A DNA stretch of 64,000 bases from Massilia sp. Root351 (GCF_001425045.1 NZ_LMDJ01000023.1:509420-573419), one strand, 5' to 3'. Shown: positions 1-9,004, counted from the stretch's first letter. Notes: generated from the sequence alone by a model not told the origin. Translations and numbers: made by a program.

Positions 1-265
1 CTATGCGCAGCAGCGTCTGGCGCAGCGCGTGGCCCGGGTGCAGCCGGAAGTCGGACTGGTACATGCCCAGCGTGCCCATGCTCAATACGATCAGCAGTGC
101 AAACAGCAGCGCGCTCCAGTACACGCTGCCCGGCTTCACGGCGCGCTGCGCCTCGGCCAGCCAGGCCAGCGACGCCAGCCCGGCCGTGGCCAGCAACAGC
201 ATCACCTCCATCAGCAGCAGGATAAAGGCCATGCGCGGAACATAATGGTTGAAGATACGGATCAC
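1..265 (-). CDS. Sugar transferase of PEP-CTERM/XrtA exopolysaccharide type, N-terminal part (runs off the window)
   Basis: Only the first 88 codons are present. I read a GTG start at 265, with GGGAG about 6 bases upstream, giving IRIFNHYVPRMAFILLLMEV and then a second hydrophobic segment (SALLFALLIVLSMGTLG). An N-terminal IRxFNHY followed by hydrophobic helices is what I recall for the membrane-anchored glycosyltransferases of the XrtA/PEP-CTERM export system, which start exopolysaccharide assembly at the inner membrane. The catalytic C-terminal bacterial sugar transferase domain would lie outside the window, so the family call rests on the N-terminus alone. It could be another membrane protein. 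It is transcribed away from nadB, so the 223 bases between them hold two divergent promoters. Confidence 0.5.
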   Translation of the reverse strand, partial: MIRIFNHYVPRMAFILLLMEVMLLLATAGLASLAWLAEAQRAVKPGSVYWSALLFALLIVLSMGTLGMYQSDFRLHPGHALRQTLLRI

Positions 266-424
266 GGCTCACTCCCGCGCCCGTCGGATGGGCGCCCGCG
301 CCACCGCGCCTGCAGTGGTTCAGCCATGATGCCGCGCACATTCGGCATGCGTCTTGAGCCGCGACAAGCCCGGCGCGCAGCAAACCCGCGCCAGATCAAC
401 ATCGTGCGTAAAAATGGCCGGCGC

Positions 425-453
425 ATGACGCCTGGCGGCAAATCGTCTATAGT
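425..453 (+). promoter_or_regulatory. Putative sigma-70 promoter of nadB
   Basis: A -10 hexamer TATAGT at 448-453 is preceded, 17 bases upstream, by ATGACG at 425-430. The start codon of nadB is 36 bases downstream. No other good hexamer pair is visible in this gap. No NadR/NrtR-type palindrome was recognised. Confidence 0.45.
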
Positions 454-488
454 CTTGCTTCCCTACTCAGCAATGTGAACCGTGAACC

Positions 489-2102
489 ATGAAATTTGAT
501 GTTGCGATTGTCGGCAGCGGCCTGGCCGGCCTGTCGGTGGCCTTGCACCTGGCCGAAACGCGCAAGGTGGCGATTATTTCGAAACGCGAGCTGCTGGATG
601 GCGCCAGCAACTGGGCTCAGGGCGGCATTGCCGCCGTGCTCGACTCGGGCGACAGCCACGACCAGCATATTGCCGACACCCTGGTGGCGGGCGGCGGCCT
701 GTGCGACGCCGATGCCACCCGCTTCATCGTGGAAAACGGCCGCGCCGCCATCGAATGGCTGATCGAACAGGGCGTACCCTTCACGCGCGACGACAGCGCC
801 GAGCTCGGTTTCCACCTGACACGGGAAGGCGGCCACAGCCAGCGCCGCATCATCCACGCCGCCGACGCCACCGGCCACGCGGTGCAGGTCACGCTGGAAC
901 AAAAAGTACGCGCCCACCCCAACATCAGCCTGTTCGAGCACCACTGCGCGATCGATCTGATCACTTCCGACAAGCTGGACGCCAAGTCGCAGCACCGCAA
1001 CCTGCAGCCCAAGTGCCACGGCCTGTACGTGCAGGACGTGCGCAGCGGCGAGGTGCACACCGTTGCCGCCGAGCACACCGTGATGGCCACCGGCGGCGCC
1101 GGCAAGGTTTATCTGTATACCACCAACCCGGACACCGCCAGCGGCGACGGCATCGCCATGGCATGGCGCGCGGGCTGCCGGGTCGCCAACATGGAATTCA
1201 TCCAGTTCCATCCGACCTGCTTGTACCACCCTTACGCCAAGTCCTTCCTGATCACCGAAGCGATCCGCGGCGAAGGCGGCCTGCTGAAACTGCCGCCCGA
1301 AGCGGGCCCGGCGGCCGGCATGCGCTTCATGCTGGCGCACGACGAGCGCGCCGAACTGGCGCCGCGCGACGTGGTGGCGCGCGCCATTGACTTCGAAATC
1401 AAGAAACGCGGCCTGGATTATGTGCACCTGGACATCAGCCACAAGCCGGCCGCCTGGCTGATCGAGCACTTCCCCACCATCTATGCGCGCTGCCTGGAGC
1501 TGGGCATCGACATCACCAAGGAGCCGATCCCCATCGTGCCGGCCGCGCACTACACCTGCGGCGGCGTGGTAACCGATCTGCAAGGCCGCACCGACCTGCC
1601 CGGCCTGTATGCCGTGGGCGAAACGGCCTGCACCGGCCTGCACGGCGCCAACCGCCTGGCCTCGAACTCGCTGCTGGAATGCGTGGTGATCGGCCGCGCC
1701 TGCGCGCAAGATATCGAAAGCAAGGAACGGGTGGGCGCCCCTTACCTGCCGGACTGGGACGAGAGCCGGGTGACCGATGCCGACGAGGAAGTGGTGATCG
1801 CCCACAATTGGGACGAGCTGCGCCGCTTCATGTGGAACTATGTCGGCATCGTGCGCACCACCAAGCGCCTGGAGCGGGCGCAGCACCGCATCGCGCTGCT
1901 GAAGGAAGAGATCGACGAGTACTACCGGAATTTCCGCATCACCAGCGACCTGCTGGAGCTGCGCAACCTGGTGGACGTGGCCGGCCTGATCGTCAACAGC
2001 GCGCTGCAGCGCCGCGAGAGCCGCGGCCTGCACTTTAGCCGCGACTATCCGGAAACGCTGCCGAAGGCGCTGCCCAGCATCCTGACGCCGACCCGGCGTT
2101 AA
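489..2102 (+). CDS. nadB: L-aspartate oxidase NadB
   Basis: FAD enzyme that oxidises L-aspartate to iminoaspartate, the first step of de novo NAD synthesis; iminoaspartate then goes to NadA (not in this window). The 537-residue length is normal for the family. The Rossmann FAD motif VGSGLAGLSVAL begins at residue 8, SNWAQGGIAA follows near 40, and a long substrate-loop region carries FHPTC. RDVVARAID and the C-terminal FAD signature GANRLASNSLLECVV identify the succinate dehydrogenase/aspartate oxidase superfamily. The Gln-Gly-Gly motif and the length favour NadB over SdhA or FrdA. The final helical domain (about 430-537) is complete. It ends tail-to-tail with the next gene, sharing 4 bases. 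Confidence 0.95.
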   Translation: MKFDVAIVGSGLAGLSVALHLAETRKVAIISKRELLDGASNWAQGGIAAVLDSGDSHDQHIADTLVAGGGLCDADATRFIVENGRAAIEWLIEQGVPFTRDDSAELGFHLTREGGHSQRRIIHAADATGHAVQVTLEQKVRAHPNISLFEHHCAIDLITSDKLDAKSQHRNLQPKCHGLYVQDVRSGEVHTVAAEHTVMATGGAGKVYLYTTNPDTASGDGIAMAWRAGCRVANMEFIQFHPTCLYHPYAKSFLITEAIRGEGGLLKLPPEAGPAAGMRFMLAHDERAELAPRDVVARAIDFEIKKRGLDYVHLDISHKPAAWLIEHFPTIYARCLELGIDITKEPIPIVPAAHYTCGGVVTDLQGRTDLPGLYAVGETACTGLHGANRLASNSLLECVVIGRACAQDIESKERVGAPYLPDWDESRVTDADEEVVIAHNWDELRRFMWNYVGIVRTTKRLERAQHRIALLKEEIDEYYRNFRITSDLLELRNLVDVAGLIVNSALQRRESRGLHFSRDYPETLPKALPSILTPTRR

Positions 2103-2866
2103 GGAATATCCACGTCGTAGCGCAGGCTAAGGCGCTTCAGCTCGCCGCTTTCGATCAAGGCGTCGAACGCGCTGTCAAAGCTGGCGCGGATGGCGTCGTG
2201 GCTGGCGCGCCTGGGAAAGGCGAAATAGCCGTCCTGCACCTGGATCACCTGCGGCAGCACCAGCACCTGCCCGTTCAGCTTCAGCGCCGCCAGCACCGGC
2301 TCGGTATTGCGCCGGTTGCTGGCGAACAGGGCCACATGCTTGTAGGTCAGCATCAGCAGCCCGTTTTCCACGTTGTTGGCCACGCTGATGCGCAGGCGCG
2401 GACGGGCCGCGTCGAAGCCGGCGCCGTAGGCCCAGCCGTTCATGACCACGATGGATTTGCCTTCCAGCGCCGCGTAGTCGCCCTGCCAGCCGTGCCCCGC
2501 GCCGGCCAGCGTGTAAAACACCATGTCGTCGCGGTAAAAGGCCGAACGCGAAAACGCCATCCGCTCCAGCCGCTCGGCCGATTTGTAGGGCCCGACCAGA
2601 ATATCGGCCAGTCCCTGCGCCACCATGGCCTGCGCCCGCGCCCACGGATACAGTTCGAAACGCACCGTGTCCTTGTTGCGGCGCGCCACCATGCGCACTA
2701 TGTCCGGCCCCATGCCGGTAAATTCGCCGTCCGCGCGGCGCTCGTACACGCGCTCGAAATGGGCGCCGACCACCACCAGCTCGCGCGCACCGGCGCCGGC
2801 CGCCGCCAGGGCCAGCGCCAGGACCAGCGCGGCAGCCGCCGCGGCCGGATTGAGTAGTCTGTGCAT
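2099..2866 (-). CDS. Periplasmic solute-binding protein, family 3 (amino-acid binding type)
   Basis: A 255-residue secreted protein of the SBP_bac_3 fold. I start it at the ATG at 2866, because AGGAG lies 6 bases upstream; a GTG at 2884 adds six residues but has no ribosome site. The signal peptide is a long Ala/Leu stretch ending at about AGAGA-RE. The mature part has the family pattern: ELVVVGAH strand, GMGPDIVRMVARR, and ELYPWARAQAMVAQGLADI, with a late aromatic/charged region. No permease or ATPase is next to it, so it may be an orphan binding protein or a sensor-like protein rather than part of an importer. The ligand is unknown. It is convergent with nadB. Confidence 0.75.
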   Translation of the reverse strand: MHRLLNPAAAAAALVLALALAAAGAGARELVVVGAHFERVYERRADGEFTGMGPDIVRMVARRNKDTVRFELYPWARAQAMVAQGLADILVGPYKSAERLERMAFSRSAFYRDDMVFYTLAGAGHGWQGDYAALEGKSIVVMNGWAYGAGFDAARPRLRISVANNVENGLLMLTYKHVALFASNRRNTEPVLAALKLNGQVLVLPQVIQVQDGYFAFPRRASHDAIRASFDSAFDALIESGELKRLSLRYDVDIP

Positions 2867-2929
2867 TGAATCTCCTATGCGCACATGATACCCAAGAGCA
2901 TGGACTAGTCAAAAGAATTGCATTAACGT

Positions 2930-3478
2930 ATGGTCATGACAACACATGACCACCTTCGCGCCGCCCGCCTGGACGACGTCCCCCGCATGGAAGCGCTGAT
3001 CGCCGAGGCCGGCATTGCGCTGAGCGCGGGCTACTATACCCCGGAGCAGGCGCAGGCGGTAACGCGCCACGTGTTCGGGGTGGATACCCAGCTGATCGAG
3101 GACGGCACCTATTTCATTATCGAGCGCGACGGGGAGGCGGTGGCTTGCGGCGGCTGGAGCAAGCGCGCCACGCTGTTTGGCGCGGACCGCACCAAGACCG
3201 GGCCGGACCGCCTGCTCGACCCGGCGCACGAGGCCGGCCGCATCCGGGCCTTCTTCGTGGCGCCGTCGGCCGCCCGGCAAGGCTTGGGCCGGATGCTGAT
3301 GGAGCATTGCCAGCGCGCAGCGGCTGCGCAGGGCTATCTGACGCTGGAACTGGCGGCCACCATGCCCGGCGTGCCGCTGTACCTGGCCAGCGGATTCGAG
3401 GTCGTCGAACCGTTTGAAATTACGCTGCCGGGCAGCGTCAGCGTACCGCTGGCCCGGATGCGCAAGCCGATAGGCTAG
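2930..3478 (+). CDS. GNAT-family N-acetyltransferase
   Basis: A 182-residue single-domain acetyltransferase. The acetyl-CoA pyrophosphate-binding motif is visible as VAPSAARQGLGRMLMEHC, preceded by the beta-4 strand GRIRAFF. The C-terminal MPGVPLYLASGFEVVEPFEI matches the usual motif B (PLYxxxGF). The N-terminus has LRAARLDDVPRMEALIAEAG, the usual first strand and helix. The substrate cannot be told from the sequence. Two in-frame ATGs (2930 and 2936) are possible and neither has a clear ribosome site; the domain begins right after, so either is compatible. It stands alone, divergent from the binding protein and convergent with the beta-oxidation gene 7 bases downstream. Confidence 0.85.
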   Translation: MVMTTHDHLRAARLDDVPRMEALIAEAGIALSAGYYTPEQAQAVTRHVFGVDTQLIEDGTYFIIERDGEAVACGGWSKRATLFGADRTKTGPDRLLDPAHEAGRIRAFFVAPSAARQGLGRMLMEHCQRAAAAQGYLTLELAATMPGVPLYLASGFEVVEPFEITLPGSVSVPLARMRKPIG

Positions 3479-3485
3479 CGTCCGC

Positions 3486-5573
3486 TCAGGCGTTGAAGCC
3501 CTTGCCTTCGGCAGCGAGCTTCACCAGCAGCGGCGCCGGCTTCCACGCTTCGCCGTGGCGCCCGCGCGCCAGGCGCTCTATGGTGCCCAGCACGTTCGGC
3601 AGGCCCACTGTGTCGGCGTAGAACATCGGACCGCCACGGTGCAGCGGGAAGCCGTAGCCGGTCAGGTAGACCATGTCGATATCGGAAGCGCGCATGGCAA
3701 TGCCCTCTTCCAGGATCTGCGCGCCTTCGTTCACCAGCGCGTACACCAGGCGTTCGACGATCTCCTGGTCGCTGATCTTGCGGCGCACCACGCCGATGTC
3801 TTGCGAATGCTTGACGATCATGGCGTTGACCTCCTCGTTCGGATAGGCCTTGCGGTCGCCTGCCTTGTAATCGTACCAGCCGCCGCCGGTCTTCTGGCCA
3901 TAGCGGCCCATTTCGCACAGCAGGTCGGCGGTCTTCGAGTAGGTGATCTCGGGCGATTCCACATAGCGGCGCTTGCGGATGTACCAGCCGATGTCGTTGC
4001 CGGCCAGGTCGCCCATGCGGAACGGCCCCATGGCGAAGCCGAACTTTTCCACCGCCTTGTCCACCTGCTCCGGCAAGCAGCCCTCTTCCAGCAGGAAGCC
4101 GGCCTGGCGGCTGTACTGCTCGATCATGCGGTTGCCGATGAAACCATCGCACACGCCCGACACCACGCCGGTCTTCTTCAGTTTTTTCGACAGCGCCAGG
4201 GTAGTGGCCAGCACGTCCTTGCCGGTGGCCTTGCCGCGCACGATTTCCAGCAGCTTCATCACGTTGGCCGGGCTGAAGAAGTGGGTGCCGATCACGTCCT
4301 GCGGACGCGCGGTGAAGGCGGCGATCTGGTCCACGTCCAGGGTCGATGTGTTCGACGCCAGGATGGCGCCCTGCTTCATCACCTGGTCCAGCTTGCGGAA
4401 CACGGCTTCCTTCACGCCCATGTCCTCGAACACGGCCTCCACCACGATATCGGCGTCGCCGATTTCCTCGTAATTCATGGTGCCGCTGATCAGGGCCACG
4501 CGCTGGTCGAACTTCTCCTGCGTCAGCTTGCCCTTCTTCAGCGTGTTTTCATAGTTCTTGCGGATCGTGGCCAGGCCCTTTTCCAGCGCCTCGGCCTTCA
4601 TCTCCAGGATGGTGACCGGGATGCCGGCATTGGCGAAGTTCATTGCAATGCCGCCGCCCATGGTGCCGGCGCCGATCACGGCAGCCTTCTTGATGGCGCG
4701 GGTCGGGGTGTCGGCCGGCACGTCCGGCACCTTGCTGGCCTGGCGCTCGCTGAAGAAGGCGTGGCGCAGCGATTTCGATTCGCTGGTCTGGATCAGCTTG
4801 AGGAAGCGCTCGCGCTCGAACTTCAGGCCGTCCTCGAACTTCATGCTCACCGAGGCGGCCACGCATTCCACGCATTCCAGCGGCGCCGGGAACGGGCCGG
4901 ACATGGCTTTTACCGTATTGCGCGAGAATTGCAGGAAGGCTTCGTGGTTCGGGTAGTCCACCTTGCGCTCGCGCACTGTCGGCAGCGGGCGCGCATCGGC
5001 GACTTTGCTGGCGAAGGCAAGCGCCGATTCCAGCAAATTGGCGTCGGCCGCGAACACTACGTCGAAGATGGCGGTATTGGCCAGCTTCTCGGACGCCACC
5101 GGGGTGCCCGAGACGATCATGTTCAACGCCATTTCCAGGCCCAGCACGCGCGGCAGGCGCTGCGTGCCGCCGGCGCCGGGCAGCAGGCCCAGTTTCACTT
5201 CCGGCAAGGCGATCTGCGCGCCCGGCATGGCGACCCGGTAATTGCAGCCCAGCGCCAGTTCCAGCCCGCCGCCCATGCAAACGGTGTGAATGGCCGCCAC
5301 CACCGGCTTGGTCGATTCCTCCACCGTGCGGATCAGGGAATGCAGGCTGGGCTCGGCCAGCGCCTTGGGCGAGTTGAATTCCTTGATGTCGGCGCCGCCG
5401 GAAAAGGCCTTGCCCGCCCCCGTGATGACGATGGCCTTGACGGCATCGTCCGCCAGCGCCTGCTGCATCCCCTGCACCGCTGCGCTGCGGGTGGCGTGGC
5501 CCAGGCCGTTGACCGGCGGGTTGTTCAGCGTGATGACGGCTACGGAGCCGTGAACCTGGTATTCGGCACTCAT
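3486..5573 (-). CDS. Bifunctional enoyl-CoA hydratase / 3-hydroxyacyl-CoA dehydrogenase (beta-oxidation)
   Basis: A 695-residue fusion enzyme converting 2-enoyl-CoA through 3-hydroxyacyl-CoA to 3-ketoacyl-CoA. The N-terminal crotonase domain (about 1-190) has the oxyanion-hole loops KAFSGGADIKEF and CMGGGLELALGCNYRVA, and the PEVKLGLLPGAGGTQRLP segment. A linker leads to the NAD-binding domain, with AVIGAGTMGGGIAMNFANAG near residue 295 and the catalytic-His region GTHFFSPANVMKLLEIV. Two C-terminal 3HCDH domains follow (DGFIGNRM; GFPLHRGGPMFYAD). Order and length resemble the monomeric, peroxisomal-type multifunctional enzyme more than classic FadB of about 715-730 residues. No thiolase is adjacent. 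The start has AAGGAAGAG upstream. A putative operator lies in its promoter and recurs before the acyl-CoA ligase near 17.5 kb. Confidence 0.9.
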   Translation of the reverse strand: MSAEYQVHGSVAVITLNNPPVNGLGHATRSAAVQGMQQALADDAVKAIVITGAGKAFSGGADIKEFNSPKALAEPSLHSLIRTVEESTKPVVAAIHTVCMGGGLELALGCNYRVAMPGAQIALPEVKLGLLPGAGGTQRLPRVLGLEMALNMIVSGTPVASEKLANTAIFDVVFAADANLLESALAFASKVADARPLPTVRERKVDYPNHEAFLQFSRNTVKAMSGPFPAPLECVECVAASVSMKFEDGLKFERERFLKLIQTSESKSLRHAFFSERQASKVPDVPADTPTRAIKKAAVIGAGTMGGGIAMNFANAGIPVTILEMKAEALEKGLATIRKNYENTLKKGKLTQEKFDQRVALISGTMNYEEIGDADIVVEAVFEDMGVKEAVFRKLDQVMKQGAILASNTSTLDVDQIAAFTARPQDVIGTHFFSPANVMKLLEIVRGKATGKDVLATTLALSKKLKKTGVVSGVCDGFIGNRMIEQYSRQAGFLLEEGCLPEQVDKAVEKFGFAMGPFRMGDLAGNDIGWYIRKRRYVESPEITYSKTADLLCEMGRYGQKTGGGWYDYKAGDRKAYPNEEVNAMIVKHSQDIGVVRRKISDQEIVERLVYALVNEGAQILEEGIAMRASDIDMVYLTGYGFPLHRGGPMFYADTVGLPNVLGTIERLARGRHGEAWKPAPLLVKLAAEGKGFNA

Positions 5574-5629
5574 GTCTCTTCCTTCTTGTAAGTGTAAATG
5601 TTCAGTGGGGAGCGGCTTGCTAAGGCCTC

Positions 5630-5658
5630 ACTATACCTCAAAAAAACGCACGGTCGTG
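5630..5658 (-). promoter_or_regulatory. Promoter with overlapping operator of the beta-oxidation gene
   Basis: Read on the minus strand, TATAGT (5635-5630) is a good -10. The position 17 bases upstream (5658-5653) is occupied by the inverted repeat CACG-GT-CGTG at 5649-5658, so a bound repressor would cover the -35 region. ACG/CGT inverted repeats are typical of TetR-family acyl-CoA-responsive repressors. No such regulator gene is in the window, so the assignment is inference. Confidence 0.4.
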
Positions 5659-5761
5659 TTATTTTTTGACGGGTGCGCAAGGCGCGGCGCGCCACCCATG
5701 CCATCCTGCAAATCGTTTCGCAGGAAACATACACCGTAATTGATCATTCTCTATATGCCGC

Positions 5762-5790
5762 TTGCCTTTATGTTGTACCGGGAAAATAAT
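5762..5790 (+). promoter_or_regulatory. Putative sigma-70 promoter of the chemosensory cluster
   Basis: TTGCCT at 5762-5767 and AATAAT at 5785-5790 are separated by exactly 17 bases. This is the best pair ahead of the dual-PAS receptor. I looked for a FliA-type (TAAA/GCCGATAA) promoter and found no convincing match, so the cluster may not be in the flagellar sigma-28 regulon. Confidence 0.45.
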
Positions 5791-5909
5791 GATGAGGATC
5801 AATTTGCTGTGCGCCGCAATATGAATTCTCACCAAATATAACAAGCGGTTATCAATCCGCTAGTAACACATCCTGTTGTAACGCAGGAATTAACATTTAA
5901 GGAATCGCC

Positions 5910-7610
5910 ATGGACATGAATGCCCCTAGCCAAATCCAATCCCAAGACCTGGATCTGCAAGCAATCAACGCCGCGCTGAACCGTGTACAGGCCGTGATTG
6001 AATTCGACCTGGCAGGCAATATCCTGCATGCGAACGAGAACTTCCTGCGCACGCTAGGGTATACGCTGGAGGAAGTACAAGGCAAGCATCATTCCATGTT
6101 CTGCGAACCGGAATACGTGAAGACGGCCGAGTACCGCAACTTCTGGCTGCGCCTGGCTGCCGGAGAATTCGAGCAGGCCGACTACAAGCGGCTGGGCAAA
6201 GGCGGCCGGGAGATCTGGATCAGCGCCTCCTACAATCCCATCATGGACGGCAGCGGCAAGCCCTACAAGGTGATCAAATTCGCCACCGACATCACCGCCG
6301 CGCGCCAGCGCAGCGCAGAGTACGAGAGCAAGCTTACCGCCATCGGCAAGGCCCAGGCAGTGATCGAGTTCGACACCAATGGCTGCGTACTGGAAGCCAA
6401 TGAGAACTTCCTGAGAGTAATGGGATACACGCTGGAAGAGATTCAAGGCGAGCACCATCGCATGTTTTGCGAACCGGACTACACCAATAGCCTGGAGTAC
6501 AAGAAATTCTGGCAAAAATTAAATCGGGGTGAATTCGATTGCGGCCGCTACAAGCGGATTGGCAATGGTGGCAAGGAAATATGGATACAAGCCACATATA
6601 ATCCTATTCTGGATTTGAATGGCAAACCATATAAGATAGTGAAATTTGCCAGCGACGTCACCGAGCAGGTAGGACTGGAACACAGCACCAAGGTCAAGGC
6701 CGAGTCCGACGGCCGCAAGGTCGACCTGCTGCTGGCCTCCGTGGCCAAGGCCGCGCAAGGCGACCTGAGCTGCAACGTGCAGGTGGAAGGCGACGAACCG
6801 CTCGACGAACTGGGACGCGGCATCGGCAAAATGATCACCGACCTGCGCGGCGTGATCGGCAAGGTGGTGACCTCGGCGGGCAGCTTCGCGCAAGCCTCGC
6901 AGGCCATCGCGGAACGCTCCAGCGGCGTGGCCACCGGCACCCAGGCCCTGGGCGCCACCGTGGAACAGATGAACGCTTCCATCGACGGCTTGACCAATTC
7001 CATCAACTCGATTGCCGAAAACACCGGCAATGCCGACCACCTGGCCAAGGCCACCCAGCACGAGGCGGAAGCGGGCGCCAAGGCGGTGGCCAAGTCGATC
7101 GAAGCAATGGAGCTGATCAACCGCTCCTCCGAGGACATCGGCGAAATCGTCAAGGTCATCAGCGAGATCGCCAACCAGACCAATATGCTGGCCTTCAACG
7201 CCGCCATCGAGGCGGCGCGCGCGGGCGAGCACGGCCTGGGCTTCTCGGTGGTGGCCGACGAGGTGCGCAAGCTGGCCGAGCGCTCGTCCCAGGCCACCAA
7301 GGAAATCTCCAAGCTGATCAACGAGTCGGTCAAGCGCGTGACAGCCGGCAGCGAGATCTCGCGCCAGGCCAGCGACGCCTTCGACAAGATCGTCAGCGGC
7401 GTCTCGCGCACCACGCTGGCCATCTCGGATATTGCCAAATCGGCCAACGAGCAGCTGCTCACCGCCAAGGAGGTGAGCACCGCCATCCAGTACATTGCCG
7501 AGGAGACGGAAAAGTCGGCCGCCAACTGCGACAGCATTGCCCGCTCCACGGACAAGCTGAAGCAAAGCGCGACCGACCTCAACCACATCGTGTCCGGCTT
7601 CGTGGTGTAG
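5910..7610 (+). CDS. Soluble methyl-accepting chemotaxis protein with two PAS domains
   Basis: A 566-residue receptor with no transmembrane segment. Two PAS domains, at about 22-133 and 148-253, are clear internal duplicates: both contain QAVIEFD, ANENFLR, GYTLEE, MFCEP, the YKR/GGxEIWI strand and a NP(I)xD-GKPYK ending. The C-terminal signalling domain (about 300-566) has the receptor tip EIANQTNMLAFNAAIEAARAG and flanking methylation helices. Domain order and lack of membrane anchor resemble BdlA/Aer-type cytosolic redox or biofilm-dispersal receptors; whether the PAS domains bind heme or flavin cannot be seen. AAGGA lies 7 bases before the ATG. It is followed 3 bases later by cheR, then cheD and a triple-CheW gene, as one operon. 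Confidence 0.9.
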   Translation: MDMNAPSQIQSQDLDLQAINAALNRVQAVIEFDLAGNILHANENFLRTLGYTLEEVQGKHHSMFCEPEYVKTAEYRNFWLRLAAGEFEQADYKRLGKGGREIWISASYNPIMDGSGKPYKVIKFATDITAARQRSAEYESKLTAIGKAQAVIEFDTNGCVLEANENFLRVMGYTLEEIQGEHHRMFCEPDYTNSLEYKKFWQKLNRGEFDCGRYKRIGNGGKEIWIQATYNPILDLNGKPYKIVKFASDVTEQVGLEHSTKVKAESDGRKVDLLLASVAKAAQGDLSCNVQVEGDEPLDELGRGIGKMITDLRGVIGKVVTSAGSFAQASQAIAERSSGVATGTQALGATVEQMNASIDGLTNSINSIAENTGNADHLAKATQHEAEAGAKAVAKSIEAMELINRSSEDIGEIVKVISEIANQTNMLAFNAAIEAARAGEHGLGFSVVADEVRKLAERSSQATKEISKLINESVKRVTAGSEISRQASDAFDKIVSGVSRTTLAISDIAKSANEQLLTAKEVSTAIQYIAEETEKSAANCDSIARSTDKLKQSATDLNHIVSGFVV

Positions 7611-7613
7611 GCC

Positions 7614-8444
7614 GTGGCCAGCGTTGCCGAACTCAGCCCCGTCACACTGGCGGCGCTCATTGCGCTGGTGCGCAAGCACACCGGCATCGCCATGAACGAG
7701 CGCAAGAGCGTGCTGCTCGAGCGCCGCCTGCGCCCGCGCATGGCCGCGCTGGCGCTGGGCAGCTACCAGGCCTATATGGAGCGGGTCGAGAGCGACCGCA
7801 GCGAAGTGCCGCACTTTATCGACCTGGTAACCACCAACGACACGCAATTCTTCCGCACGCCGCACATTTGGGAGTACCTGGCCAAGCGCTTCCTGCCCGA
7901 GTGGCAGCGCAGCCATCCGGACCAGTGCCTGAACATCTGGTCCGCCGCCTCCGCCAGCGGCGAAGAGCTGTATTCGGCCGCCATGCTGTGCGAGGAATTC
8001 CAACTCCTGCACGGCCCTCTGCGCTATCGCATCCTGGCCACCGACATTTCGCAGCAGATGCTGGCGCTGGCGACGGCCGGCCAGTACGGCGGCCGCTCGG
8101 TGGAACGGCTGCGGGCCTCGCACCCGGCCCTGTATGCACGCTATTTCGTGGCCAACACGGCTGGCGCCCGCGTGCGGGACGAGCTCAAGCGCAACGTCAC
8201 ATTCTGCCGCCACAACCTGCTGCAGCCGCTGCGCCCCGCCCAGCAGTTCGACCTGATCCTGCTGCGCAACGTGTTGATTTATTTTGACGCGGAACACCAG
8301 CAGACCGTGCTCGACTGCGCGCGTCCCAGCATGAAACCGCATGCCCGCCTGATCCTCGGCGAATCCGAAAGCATCCAGCGGCTGGCGTCGGACTACAGCT
8401 ACGACGCTCCCATGATCTACTCCCTGCGCGCGGGCCAGCCATGA
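7614..8444 (+). CDS. cheR: Chemotaxis protein methyltransferase CheR
   Basis: A 276-residue S-adenosylmethionine-dependent methyltransferase that methylates glutamates on chemoreceptors. The N-terminal helical domain has LVRKHTGIAMNERKSVLLERRLRPR; the catalytic domain has NIWSAASASGEELYSAAM (SAM-binding motif I), DLVTTNDTQFFR and the late FDLILLRNVLIYFD. It starts at a GTG three bases after the receptor stop. No C-terminal pentapeptide-binding or TPR extension is present. It overlaps cheD by ATGA, so the two are probably translationally coupled. The obvious substrate is the upstream dual-PAS receptor. Confidence 0.93.
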   Translation: MASVAELSPVTLAALIALVRKHTGIAMNERKSVLLERRLRPRMAALALGSYQAYMERVESDRSEVPHFIDLVTTNDTQFFRTPHIWEYLAKRFLPEWQRSHPDQCLNIWSAASASGEELYSAAMLCEEFQLLHGPLRYRILATDISQQMLALATAGQYGGRSVERLRASHPALYARYFVANTAGARVRDELKRNVTFCRHNLLQPLRPAQQFDLILLRNVLIYFDAEHQQTVLDCARPSMKPHARLILGESESIQRLASDYSYDAPMIYSLRAGQP

Positions 8445-9004
8445 CCGCACCGCACGCCAACCAGGCTTGCCTCGACGACAAGCCAGCCCGCGACGCGCTT
8501 GCCGGGGAGGCGCTTGCCGGCGGTGAACTGCTGCAAGTCGGCATCGGCCAGCTGAAGGTGGCGGGACGCGCCGGCCAGCTGCAGGCCGTGCTGGGCTCCT
8601 GCATCGGTATCGCCTTCATCTGGGAAAAAGGCGGCCGCTGCGGCCTGGCGCACTGCCTGCTGCCCGAACCGCGCGGCGCATGCGACGCCGCCACCGGGGC
8701 CCGCTACGTCAGCCAGGCTGTGCCGTCTCTGCTGCGGCTGATGGGCGCGCGCCAAGCGGACTATCCCGACATCACCGTGGTGCTGGCCGGCGGCGCCAGC
8801 ATGCTCTGCTCCAAGCGGCTCTGCGTGGGACAGGAGAACGCCGCGGCCGCCCGCAAATACCTCGGCCAGTGCGGCCTGGAGGTGCGCTACTGCGAGCTGG
8901 GCGGCCGTCACGGCCGCCAGCTGCTGATCGACTGCGCGCGCCACAGCTACATCATCAAGGACATTACGCCATCGCGCCAGGAAGCCATCCATGAACACCA
9001 TTGA
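8441..9004 (+). CDS. cheD: Chemoreceptor glutamine deamidase CheD
   Basis: A 187-residue deamidase that converts receptor glutamines to glutamates so that CheR/CheB can use them. The catalytic pair is seen as Cys54 in VLGSCIGIAF and His71 in GLAHCLLPE; their 17-residue spacing matches that known in Thermotoga CheD (Cys27/His44). The conserved GGASM and late RHGRQ region are present. The first about 30 residues (TAPHANQACLDD and on) are a nonconserved extension. The start overlaps the cheR stop by 4 bases, and the end overlaps the next gene by 14. No CheC or CheB is nearby. Confidence 0.93.
   Translation: MTAPHANQACLDDKPARDALAGEALAGGELLQVGIGQLKVAGRAGQLQAVLGSCIGIAFIWEKGGRCGLAHCLLPEPRGACDAATGARYVSQAVPSLLRLMGARQADYPDITVVLAGGASMLCSKRLCVGQENAAAARKYLGQCGLEVRYCELGGRHGRQLLIDCARHSYIIKDITPSRQEAIHEHH

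Larger units (their letters stand above)
5574..5909. other. Intergenic region between divergent beta-oxidation and chemoreceptor genes (336 bases)
   Basis: This stretch is clearly more AT-rich than its surroundings. It holds the leftward promoter and operator of the beta-oxidation gene near 5630-5658 and the rightward promoter of the chemoreceptor near 5762-5790. Between them is a small inverted repeat, CCTGC-N10-GCAGG, at about 5704-5723. The receptor mRNA would have a leader of about 110 bases, ending in AAGGA before the ATG. I see no coding potential or recognisable RNA element. Confidence 0.5.
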
